A program made the translations under genes and the position numbers. Below are positions 1-6,850 of a stretch of 64,000 nt of DNA, piece by piece (position 1 is the first letter of the stretch; each line of letters opens with the position of its first letter). The stretch is from assembly GCA_913009755.1 (NCBI GenBank), contig CAJVWU010000006.1, forward strand, positions 1 through 64,000. The letters are read 5' to 3'. The notes beneath the pieces are model-generated. The model was not told the DNA's origin. It was given only the letters and a program-made list of their open reading frames with translations, and did not search any database. Source of the DNA: an uncultured Bacteroidia bacterium. GTDB taxonomy: Bacteria; Bacteroidota; Bacteroidia; Bacteroidales; F082.

Positions 1-2
1 TA

Positions 3-146
3 AAAGAGAGTGTAAGAGCAAAATTGAAAGTAATAATAAAACGGACTTTGAGACAATTCGGCTATCCACCGGATATGCAAAAACTGGCAACAGAAACCGT
101 ATTGAAACAAGCTGAATTAATAGCAAATGAGATAACAAATGAATAA
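3..146 (+). CDS. Type I restriction enzyme R subunit (HsdR-like), C-terminal end only
   Basis: An open frame enters from the left edge and stops at TAA 144-146, giving 47 residues. It contains VRAKLKVIIKRTLRQFGYPP followed by DMQKLATETVLKQAELIANE, which resembles the C-terminal helical segment of HsdR-type translocase/endonuclease subunits (RxxVKRxLRxxGYPPDxQxxAxExVLxQAE). HsdR couples ATP-driven DNA translocation to cleavage in type I restriction-modification. Only the tail is visible, so the motor and nuclease domains and any hsdM/hsdS partners lie outside. The identification rests on remembered family similarity over a short stretch. Another helical protein cannot be excluded. Confidence 0.65.
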   Translation, partial: KESVRAKLKVIIKRTLRQFGYPPDMQKLATETVLKQAELIANEITNE

Positions 147-375
147 GCCCACGCTGAGAAAGATGCTAACAAAATTGAAAGAAATGGTAGAAATGAAGAA
201 AGCCCAGCACCTAACAAAGGCTATACGTTGCTGCGATGTTTTTGATAACGATGGACAACAATAATTGTGTGCTGGTCAGAAGCTGGAATAAAATGTTTTA
301 ATGAAATCGTTTGCGGCCTTCATCCCAGGCCTGAAGGTCAGGGAAACTGAAAGCCTGATACAACATGCATCAAAA
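147..375. other. Intergenic, no gene seen
   Basis: No convincing reading frame. The stretch CAGCACCTAACAAAGGCTAT at about 217-236 followed by ACGTTGCTG has weak CAGCA...TGCTG dyad symmetry and resembles the untranslated tails often found behind accessory genes in Bacteroidota. It may be a degenerate recombination or repeat site, but nothing here proves it. Confidence 0.3.
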
Positions 376-951
376 CTATTCCAACACCTCAACACTTAAA
401 AACCTGATTCTCGGTTTCAGCCATTGCCCTTCTGCCGGTGACCGGTGTATTTTACAAACTACATCCATCCCTGCAACCACCTTCCCGAAAGCAGCAAAAC
501 CCTGCCCGTCGGGATTTCGCATACCGCCGTAATCCAGCGAGGGCTGTTTGCCGACACAAATAAAAAACTCACTTGTTGCCGTACCCGGCTCGTTGCGGGC
601 CATGCTGATCACACCATTTTTGTGCAAGACACCCGTTTCTTTTGTGGTTTCATGTTTTATCGGCGGTAGCATATCGGGATGCTGGTCTTCATACAAACCG
701 CCCTGAACCACTTCGATCTTAATCTCATTGTCCGGCTGATTGTCTGCCGTTACCGTTCTGTAAAAAGTGGCTTCTTTAAAACGTTTTTCTTTTACATATT
801 TCAAGAAGTTGGCTACTGTAACGGGTGCCTTGTCAGGATACAGTTCTACTGTGATATCACCCAGTTCCGTCCTGATGACCACCCGCGGGTTTTTGCCGGC
901 ACAGGTCAAAACAAAAGGAAAAAGAGTCAGAAAAAGAATTATTCTTTTCAT
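376..951 (-). CDS. Peptidyl-prolyl cis-trans isomerase, cyclophilin type, exported
   Basis: A cyclophilin that should catalyse prolyl cis-trans isomerisation in the cell envelope. The first ~20 residues are hydrophobic and end in VLTCAGKN, which fits a lipobox-like or cleavable signal. The fold begins at VVIRTELGDITVELYPDKAP and contains VANFLKYV, SEFFICVGKQPSLDYGG and FGKVVAGMDVV, the usual cyclophilin landmarks; the first catalytic motif is FYRTV rather than the common FHRVI. The ATG at 951 is preferred over an upstream in-frame TTG at 957. At 191 residues it is normal for secreted bacterial cyclophilins. It lies 14 bp behind the TauE-like gene on the same strand, so the two are probably co-transcribed. 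Confidence 0.9.
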   Translation of the reverse strand: MKRIILFLTLFPFVLTCAGKNPRVVIRTELGDITVELYPDKAPVTVANFLKYVKEKRFKEATFYRTVTADNQPDNEIKIEVVQGGLYEDQHPDMLPPIKHETTKETGVLHKNGVISMARNEPGTATSEFFICVGKQPSLDYGGMRNPDGQGFAAFGKVVAGMDVVCKIHRSPAEGQWLKPRIRFLSVEVLE

Positions 952-965
952 AGGCAACTGAGAAA

Positions 966-1760
966 TTAAATCATCGAAAGCACTGATTTGACAATCATGT
1001 AAACAGACAACGCTATCAGAACAAAAGACATCACTTTTTTTACACTTTTTTCAGGCAGGCGAATTGAAATTCTCGAACCGATTTTTGCACCGATAAAAAC
1101 CACAATACCCAATGACAGGGCAAGTTTCCAGTCGGGTTGGTTATTGATCAAATGCCCTCCCAATCCAAGCAAACCTGTAAAACTCACCATAAGTGAAGAG
1201 GTGGCAACGGCAATTTTTGCCGGAATGCCAAACCACAGAATCATGATCGGTACTTTGAACACCCCCCCGGCAATGCCCAGCAGTCCGGCGACAAAACCAA
1301 TTAAAAAAGCAACCGGTATGATAAGCGGAATGCTAATGCTGTATGAATTACCCCCAAACTCACGTTTCCAGTAGAACCTGCCGGTTTTTAACAACTGCTT
1401 TTTTTCTAAACCATTTTGTGTTTTCAACATAAAATAAGCAGCAACCATCAGAACAATTGCAAAGGCCAGTTTAAGATACAATTCGTTAAAGTGAACAGAT
1501 GTTAACCCGCCGGTAAAAGCCCCCAATCCGGTAAACGATTCCATAAAAAGTGCCAGTTTCCAGTCCACCAGTTTTGCTTTTCTGAAACGGGTAAAGGCAG
1601 AAAATCCGGTTACGGTTATCAGAAAAAGACTGAGTGTTGACGAATCCTGAAAATCATACCCCAAAAACAAAAGCAGGGGAACATACAGCACTCCGCCACC
1701 CAGTCCCACCATGCTCAGGATGATGCTGAAAACCAAAAAGACAATGATTTCGTAAATCAT
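966..1760 (-). CDS. Sulfite exporter TauE/SafE family membrane protein
   Basis: An integral membrane protein of 264 residues with about eight hydrophobic segments and two internal halves. Each half carries the Gly-rich pattern of this family: GLGGGVLYVPLLLFLG near the N-terminus and GLLGIAGGVFKVPIMILWF at about 160-180. TauE/SafE proteins export sulfite, sulfoacetate or other organosulfur anions. The substrate here cannot be deduced because no sulfur genes are adjacent. Its start codon overlaps the last codons of a decayed toxin gene upstream. It probably forms an operon with the downstream cyclophilin. Confidence 0.85.
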   Translation of the reverse strand: MIYEIIVFLVFSIILSMVGLGGGVLYVPLLLFLGYDFQDSSTLSLFLITVTGFSAFTRFRKAKLVDWKLALFMESFTGLGAFTGGLTSVHFNELYLKLAFAIVLMVAAYFMLKTQNGLEKKQLLKTGRFYWKREFGGNSYSISIPLIIPVAFLIGFVAGLLGIAGGVFKVPIMILWFGIPAKIAVATSSLMVSFTGLLGLGGHLINNQPDWKLALSLGIVVFIGAKIGSRISIRLPEKSVKKVMSFVLIALSVYMIVKSVLSMI

Positions 1761-1849
1761 TTCTTTGTTTTTAAATTAAATTTGAGACAGCATTCTTCGT
1801 TTTGTAACCTTTTGTCTTTCAGAAATTTTTTGCGGTAAGTAACTTTCAT
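1757..1849 (-). pseudogene. RelE/ParE-type toxin remnant (N-terminus only)
   Basis: A 30-codon reading frame starts MKVTYRKKFLKD, the beginning typical of RelE/ParE-superfamily toxins, then loses similarity and stops at 1757-1759, overlapping the TauE start. Its ATG overlaps the stop of the preceding antitoxin frame (TAATG), the usual translational coupling of antitoxin and toxin. About two thirds of a normal ~90-residue toxin is missing, so it cannot be functional. Confidence 0.6.
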
Positions 1850-2050
1850 TATTTTTTACCAAGTCCCGAATAATCTTCTTTTGCTTCATTTAACGTCAAA
1901 GTATCGTCATCCCTGTTTTTCATCCATCAATTGAATCAATGCATAATTCTCCAGTATCTCATCGTTTTGTTTGAAAGTATCAACCAGGATTTGAACAGCA
2001 ATCTTATTATGCTGTTTATTAAATATGTATTTCTTTTTTATTAAGCTCAT
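1849..2050 (-). pseudogene. Antitoxin gene with a frameshift (decayed TA module)
   Basis: From ATG 2050 the frame reads 47 residues: a KIAVQILVDTF segment, then DEILENYALIQLMDEKQ, then a stop at 1907. A second frame continues DDDTLTLNEAKEDY and ends at TAA 1849-1851. Together these match the layout of Bacteroidota Phd/RelB-like antitoxins: an AVQL beta-strand, a helix, and a terminal NEAKEDY-like segment. A single indel near 1905-1912 separates the halves. The partner toxin next to it is truncated, so the whole module is dead. Confidence 0.6.
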
Positions 2051-2092
2051 AAATACAAAATTACATAAATTTATATCAAAAAAGTACTTTTT

Positions 2093-3802
2093 TTATGATA
2101 CAACGACAAACCACACAAACCCGTGCGGTTCAAGTTTTATCTCCTCACGGTGGTCATCCATCAGGAAACCTTCATTATGTAAAACCACCAGGTTTTCATC
2201 GGGGAACGGATGGTTAAAGGTTTGCGGTTCCGATGACAGGTTGTTCACTACCAGCACCTTCTCGCCCGGCATTTCACGAACATAAGCAAGTATCTCATTC
2301 GGTGAACCCAAAAACCGGGTCTCTCCCCTTCCGAACACTTTCATGGACTGTCGGGCAGCCAGCATATTTTTAATGGTAGTGTAAATTACGGAATGAAAGT
2401 TTTCCTTGTCTTTCAATACATTTTCCAGCACCTGCCAGTCAATCCTGCCCCTGACCAGAAAACGGGTGTCATCTTTCCCTGTCAATTTGATTTGTTCTTT
2501 GTAATATTCTTTGTCATTCAGTTTCCCGAACTCATCGCCGTAATAGACCACCGGCGTTCCGGTCAGCGTCAGCATGAGCGAATAGGCCAGCGCTATCTTT
2601 CGGGGGTCTCTTTGCATCAACTCGGAAAGGCGGGCCGAAACACCCTCCCCCACCCTGAAATCCCATTCGGGCTTATGGCAATAATGTTCATGGATGAATT
2701 TACAGTCTTCTTCCGAAACGTACACCAGTTCAAGGCTTAGCTCGTCGTGTACTCTCAAGAAGGTGAACCACTGGGCATTGTCAGGTATTGGCGGGGTAAC
2801 CTCCGGGCTTAAGGTGTGGACAACAGGGGTTCGGCTTTCGGCAGCAATGGCTTTGAACATCATGGGCATCAGCGGAAAATGGTAAGCCGCATGGCATTCG
2901 TCACCATCGCCGAGGTATTTGACAACCTCCCTGGGTCTCTGACAGGCTTCGGCCAGCAGTAAAGTATCGGGCTTTACATAATCAAGCACCGCCCTGAAGA
3001 ATTTTACGATGATGTGTGTTTTGGGCAAATTTTCACAGGTTGTCCCCTCTTCTTTCCATAAATAAGGAATGGCATCGGCCCGAAAACCGTCCACGCTCTT
3101 TTTCTGCCAGTAAAGCAGATTGTCCGACATAGCGAGAAGCACTTCGGGATTTTTATAGTTCCAATCCGGTTGAAAGCTGAAAAACCGGTGAAAGTAGTAC
3201 CATCCGTCACCGTTGGGCTCCCAGTTGCTGTTTTCTATACCTTTGAAAAGAAGTCGGGCATTGCTGTATAAACCTGTATCTTTGCTCCAGATGAAATAGT
3301 TCCGGTAAGGATTGCCTTCCGACTTTCTTGCTTCCGCAAACAAGGGATGTTCATCGGAACAATGGTTGATGGCAATGTCAAAGATCACTTTGATGCCCCG
3401 AAGGTGTGCTTCCTTTAAGAAGTTCCCGAAAACCTGTTCCTGTTCCTTTTTTGAGAAACCTTCATCCAATCCGAGCAGGTCGGCACGGATACGGTCGTAA
3501 TTTCGGATGTCGAAACCGGCATCACGCATGGGCGAGTCCAGGATGGGCAACAGCCACAGGCAACTCACGCCCAGCTCCTGCAAATAGTCCAGCTTTTCCA
3601 TCAATCCGGTAAAATCCTTGTTGAACAGGTCCACATACAGCGAATACACCACGGCGTCTTTGTACCAGTCGCTTTGTGAATTACCGGCATGGTCGGATTG
3701 CGGTGTCAGGCGGGATAAAAAATCTTCCAGCAGAGCGGTATCTGTTTCGGGATAAAGGATTTCCCAGTAATGAAAAAGTAAATCTTTCGGGGTCATCGTC
3801 AT
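2093..3802 (-). CDS. GH13 family glycosidase/transglycosylase, trehalose synthase-like
   Basis: A cytoplasmic protein of 569 residues without a signal peptide and with a complete GH13 core. Conserved region I is DIAINH (142-147). Region II is GFRADAIPYL with nucleophile D243. Region III is LLLAEACQRP with acid/base E285. Region IV is VHDE with H352/D353. The GFRADAIPYL form is typical of trehalose synthase-like (maltose glucosyltransferase) and related GH13 subfamilies, so it probably acts on maltose, trehalose or sucrose-type disaccharides; the exact reaction is not certain. A short all-beta C domain follows residue ~480. A TATCTTTG promoter element lies 27 bp upstream. It belongs functionally with the glucan genes at 4.9-17.3 kb but is transcribed separately. 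A second in-frame ATG two codons in is an alternative start. Confidence 0.85.
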   Translation of the reverse strand: MTMTPKDLLFHYWEILYPETDTALLEDFLSRLTPQSDHAGNSQSDWYKDAVVYSLYVDLFNKDFTGLMEKLDYLQELGVSCLWLLPILDSPMRDAGFDIRNYDRIRADLLGLDEGFSKKEQEQVFGNFLKEAHLRGIKVIFDIAINHCSDEHPLFAEARKSEGNPYRNYFIWSKDTGLYSNARLLFKGIENSNWEPNGDGWYYFHRFFSFQPDWNYKNPEVLLAMSDNLLYWQKKSVDGFRADAIPYLWKEEGTTCENLPKTHIIVKFFRAVLDYVKPDTLLLAEACQRPREVVKYLGDGDECHAAYHFPLMPMMFKAIAAESRTPVVHTLSPEVTPPIPDNAQWFTFLRVHDELSLELVYVSEEDCKFIHEHYCHKPEWDFRVGEGVSARLSELMQRDPRKIALAYSLMLTLTGTPVVYYGDEFGKLNDKEYYKEQIKLTGKDDTRFLVRGRIDWQVLENVLKDKENFHSVIYTTIKNMLAARQSMKVFGRGETRFLGSPNEILAYVREMPGEKVLVVNNLSSEPQTFNHPFPDENLVVLHNEGFLMDDHREEIKLEPHGFVWFVVVS

Positions 3803-3828
3803 TTTGTTTTGAGGGTTTTTGCAATGAG

Positions 3829-3836
3829 CAAAGATA
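3829..3836 (-). promoter_or_regulatory. -7 promoter element (TATCTTTG) for the GH13 gene
   Basis: The minus strand reads TATCTTTG, an exact TAnnTTTG match to the Bacteroidota -7 box, 27 bp before the ATG at 3802. A clear TTTG -33 box was not identified. Confidence 0.6.
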
Positions 3837-3930
3837 GGAAAAAGGGGTACTATTCATTGATGATACAATAGGAGTTCATTGTTGAATTGAAACAAATAAA
3901 AGCAGTTAAAAAGAAGAATACCGGATTAAA

Positions 3931-4170
3931 CTATTGAGGGTCTGATATTGCAGTAACAATGAAATCTTTTCCATCAAAAACACCAATTGCCCTGTATTTT
4001 TTAGTAATCCTGAAATAATATTTCCCTTCTGTTTTAGGTTGTCGTTTCTTAAAATGTACAGAAGTTAACTGATTTAGTTTAAGCAACTCTTTTGCTTTCT
4101 GCTACTGATCAACCAGATTTCTTTTTTGGAGATATTCCAAAATGGAATTATCCAGTTCATATACTTCCAT
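3931..4170 (-). pseudogene. RelE-family toxin with an internal amber stop
   Basis: One frame runs from ATG 4170 to TAG 3931 with a single in-frame TAG at 4102-4104 (codon 23). The sequence before it is MEVYELDNSILEYLQKRN. After it comes KYYFRITKKYRAIGVFDGKD followed by FIVTAISDPQ, the C-terminal half of a RelE-like mRNA interferase of about 79 residues. The stop looks like a single C-to-T change of a CAG codon. It starts 3 bp behind the intact antitoxin gene, as expected for a TA pair. Confidence 0.75.
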
Positions 4171-4173
4171 AAA

Positions 4174-4377
4174 TCAGATATTGAGCATGTTGGATTTGGG
4201 AGTATTTAATGCTTTTTTAAATCGTTCCTCCATGTCAGGAGTAATTTCTTTATCGTCAAGAGGAAATAAAGTACCGGGAGGTTCTTCAGTATTCAGCAAA
4301 TAATTTAAGAATTCTTGTAAACTATCGAATTCCGTTTTATCCCAATTGATATTTTCTTTTATTGTTATGGTTGTCAT
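4174..4377 (-). CDS. Small antitoxin-like protein
   Basis: A 67-residue acidic protein with a beta-strand start (MTTITIKENINW) followed by helical segments (SLQEFLNYLLN, PDMEERFKKALN). I do not recognise a named family. Its size, charge, and position 3 bp upstream of a RelE-like toxin on the same strand fit a cognate antitoxin. The toxin has an internal stop, so this antitoxin may survive without a partner or protect against related toxins elsewhere. No strong promoter element was recognised upstream. Confidence 0.65.
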   Translation of the reverse strand: MTTITIKENINWDKTEFDSLQEFLNYLLNTEEPPGTLFPLDDKEITPDMEERFKKALNTPKSNMLNI

Positions 4378-4530
4378 AACATCATGAAATTTATGTACTA
4401 CAAAAATGCAAAAATCTGTTATGCCTTTTAAAACTCCTTTTGATGAAAATTACCAATAAAAACTGTTATTCCAAAATAATATTTACTTTTGTTTTAGTTG
4501 AATCTAAAATAAATATTTTTTCAGAACAGA

Positions 4531-4635
4531 ATGAATAAAAGAAAACTTTATAAAACTTTAGTTTCGAAAAAAGAGAGTAAAAAAATTACGATAATACTGG
4601 GCCCCAGGCAAATCGGGGAAACCGTTTTTTTGTAA
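4531..4635 (+). pseudogene. AAA-type ATPase fragment (Walker A end only)
   Basis: A 34-codon frame contains KITIILGPRQIGETVFL, which matches the LGPRQxGKTT Walker A region of the AAA_14/DUF4143-type ATPases common in Bacteroidota. The essential Lys of the P-loop is Glu here and the frame stops straight after. It is a remnant. Confidence 0.6.
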
Positions 4636-4693
4636 TTTTACACATCTTAATTATTTCAGGTAAAATATCGTGAAACCCGGGTTTGTTATCTAA

Positions 4694-4798
4694 AAACAAA
4701 AGCCTTTTGGTATCCATTACCGTGTTCAGGGTCACATCATCGAGGTGCTGGCTGTATTACACACTTCCCGTAATCCTGACATTTGGTCAAACCGATAA
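4694..4798 (+). pseudogene. ParE/RelE-type toxin C-terminal fragment
   Basis: A frame open from just after TAA 4691-4693 to TAA 4796-4798 reads FGIHYRVQGHIIEVLAVLHT then SRNPDIW. This closely resembles the last third of ParE/RelE-superfamily toxins (YRVxGDxIEVLAVLHTSRxP). No start codon or N-terminal part is present. It is the third toxin relic within 3 kb. Confidence 0.65.
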
Positions 4799-4870
4799 AA
4801 CCTTTTCAGCCAAAAGAATTTCACGCAGAATTATGGAAACAGAAGACATTTACAACTGAATACTAATCCG

Positions 4871-4878
4871 TATCTTTG
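4871..4878 (+). promoter_or_regulatory. -7 promoter element (TATCTTTG) for the SusA-like gene
   Basis: An exact TAnnTTTG match 37 bp before the ATG at 4915. It also decides the start, because transcription would begin at about 4885, downstream of an alternative in-frame TTG at 4876. Confidence 0.6.
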
Positions 4879-4914
4879 AAACCCCAAATCAAACCCTCAA
4901 AAAAAATCAATCTT

Positions 4915-6759
4915 ATGAAAATAAAAAGTTTTCCTTTCTTTTTACTCTTTATTTTTATTGGGACCATGTTATACGCCGAGGTCAGGGTTGACCCGCCTTC
5001 GTGGTGGGCAGGGATGAAAAACCCGGAACTGCAACTGATGGTTTACGGTAAAGGCATTTCTTCAACCACACCGGTTATTCAGTATGAAGGTGTTACACTT
5101 CACGATGTGGTTCATGTTGAAAGTTCCGATTATTTGTTTCTTAATCTTATCCTGGACAGTGATACCCGGCCCGGGAGTTTTAAGATTTTGTTCAAACAGG
5201 GTAAAAAAACCAAAGCCGAATATGATTTCGTGCTGAATAAAAGAGACCCGAATCCCACATTACACCAAGGATTTGACAATTCCGATGTCATCTACCTGCT
5301 CATGCCCGACCGTTTTGCCAACGGAGACACCACCAATGACAATGTGGACGGCATGATTGAAAAAGCCAACCGTTCCAATCCACTGGGACGTCATGGTGGC
5401 GACATAAAAGGCATTGCCGATCATCTGGACTATCTTAAAGAACTTGGCGTTACAACCGTCTGGATGAATCCGCTACTGGAAAACAACATGCCGCAGCAAT
5501 CTTATCACGGGTATGCCATTACCGATTATTATAAGGTGGACCCCCGTTTCGGCAGTAATCAGGATTATAGAAACCTGGTCAAGTCTGCCCATGAAAAAGG
5601 GCTGAAGATTATCATGGATATGGTGGAAAACCATTGCGGGACCGGTTATTACTGGAACGATAACCTGCCAACCCATGACTGGTACAACCAATGGCCGGCT
5701 TTTACCCGTTCCAACTACAGGGGAGGCGTGCAAAGTGACCCGCATGCTTCGGAATATGACTATAACAAAATGGTGAAAGGATGGTTTGATGTGACCATGG
5801 CCGACCTGGACCAGCACAATGAATTACTGGCCAAATTCCTCATTCAGAACACGATTTGGTGGATCGAGTATGCAGGATTGGACGGCATCAGACAGGACAC
5901 TTATCCTTATCCCTATAAAGATTTCATGGCTGACTGGATGAAAGCCATCCTCGAAGAATATCCCGGTTTCAACGTGGTGGGTGAAGTATGGCTGAATTAT
6001 CCTTCGCAGGTGGCTTACTGGTTAGACAACACGACGAATAAGGATGGTTACCGTTCGTACCTGACCAATGTTTTCGATTTCCCGCTGATGTATGCCATGA
6101 GCCGCGCCTTCAATGAAAAAGACAGTTGGGACAAAGGAACCCTTTCATTGTATGAAACCCTTTCAAGGGATTTGCTTTACAGCAACCCCATGAACATTGT
6201 TGTTTTTGCCGACAACCATGACGGCGACCGGTTTTTCAGCAAGGTGCAACAAGACATCCGGAAATTCAAACTGGGCATGGTTTTCCTGCTGACGGTGAGG
6301 GGCATCCCGCAATTGTATTATGGCGATGAGATTTTGATGACCGGGACGGAACATAAAAGCCACGGCGATATACGAAAGGATTTCCCGGGTGGATGGCCGG
6401 GTGACAAAAACAGTGCATTTACTGAACAAGGCCGTACACCTTTGCAAAGGGAAGCTTTTAATTTTATGCGAAGACTGCTGAACTGGCACAAAAACAATGA
6501 AGTGGTCCAATCGGGGGAATTCACACAATATATTCCAGAGAACGGAGTGTATGTTTATTTCAGGCACAACAAAAACGGAGCCGTCATGGTGATGCTGAAC
6601 AATGCCGAAAAAGACAGGGAAGTTGACCTGTCGCGTTTTGAAGAAAACCTGAAAGGTTACACGAAAGGGCGAAGTGTCCTGACCAGAAAATTATTCGAAA
6701 ACCTTGACACTATTATTGTCCCGGCCAAATCGCCGGTGATCGTGGAGCTTATAAAGTAA
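4915..6759 (+). CDS. SusA-like GH13 alpha-amylase/cyclomaltodextrinase
   Basis: A secreted 614-residue enzyme predicted to hydrolyse maltodextrins or cyclodextrins in the periplasm. Residues 1-21 are a signal peptide ending LYA. Residues ~22-110 form the N-terminal beta domain of cyclomaltodextrinase-type enzymes (VRVDPPSWWAGMKNPELQLM). The catalytic core has DMVENH (235-240), GIRQDTYPY with nucleophile D328, VVGEVW with acid/base E357 and FADNHD (431-436). This resembles SusA, the periplasmic neopullulanase of Bacteroides. The ATG at 4915 is chosen over an upstream TTG because it gives a clean signal peptide and lies behind the promoter. The GH31 gene starts 91 bp downstream on the same strand and is probably co-transcribed. 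Confidence 0.9.
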   Translation: MKIKSFPFFLLFIFIGTMLYAEVRVDPPSWWAGMKNPELQLMVYGKGISSTTPVIQYEGVTLHDVVHVESSDYLFLNLILDSDTRPGSFKILFKQGKKTKAEYDFVLNKRDPNPTLHQGFDNSDVIYLLMPDRFANGDTTNDNVDGMIEKANRSNPLGRHGGDIKGIADHLDYLKELGVTTVWMNPLLENNMPQQSYHGYAITDYYKVDPRFGSNQDYRNLVKSAHEKGLKIIMDMVENHCGTGYYWNDNLPTHDWYNQWPAFTRSNYRGGVQSDPHASEYDYNKMVKGWFDVTMADLDQHNELLAKFLIQNTIWWIEYAGLDGIRQDTYPYPYKDFMADWMKAILEEYPGFNVVGEVWLNYPSQVAYWLDNTTNKDGYRSYLTNVFDFPLMYAMSRAFNEKDSWDKGTLSLYETLSRDLLYSNPMNIVVFADNHDGDRFFSKVQQDIRKFKLGMVFLLTVRGIPQLYYGDEILMTGTEHKSHGDIRKDFPGGWPGDKNSAFTEQGRTPLQREAFNFMRRLLNWHKNNEVVQSGEFTQYIPENGVYVYFRHNKNGAVMVMLNNAEKDREVDLSRFEENLKGYTKGRSVLTRKLFENLDTIIVPAKSPVIVELIK

Positions 6760-6793
6760 AGTTTAAATGTTAAGCGAAAATCAACAAACGAGC

Positions 6794-6826
6794 AATCCCC
6801 CGAACCCTCTTTGGGAAAGGGGGAAT
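6794..6826. repeat. Small palindromic intergenic repeat
   Basis: An imperfect inverted repeat (TCCCCC at 6796-6801 and GGGGGA at 6819-6824, with CCC/GGG inside) between the SusA-like and GH31 genes. It resembles the dispersed CCCCCxxACCCxCTTTG-type repeats seen between genes in many bacteria. In the mRNA it would form a hairpin that could damp read-through or protect an end. It could be misread as part of an N-terminal extension of the next gene. Confidence 0.5.
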
Positions 6827-6850
6827 TTGTTGCGAGAAAAACAAAAAGAT

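Noticed and set aside
217-260. Possible integron attC-like site
   Set aside because: Weak dyad and a CTAACA-like start, but no proper core site pair, no cassette and no integrase.
4640-4760. Minus-strand frame reading MDTKRLLFLDNKPGF
   Set aside because: It is antisense to the clear ParE-like fragment and has no supporting similarity.
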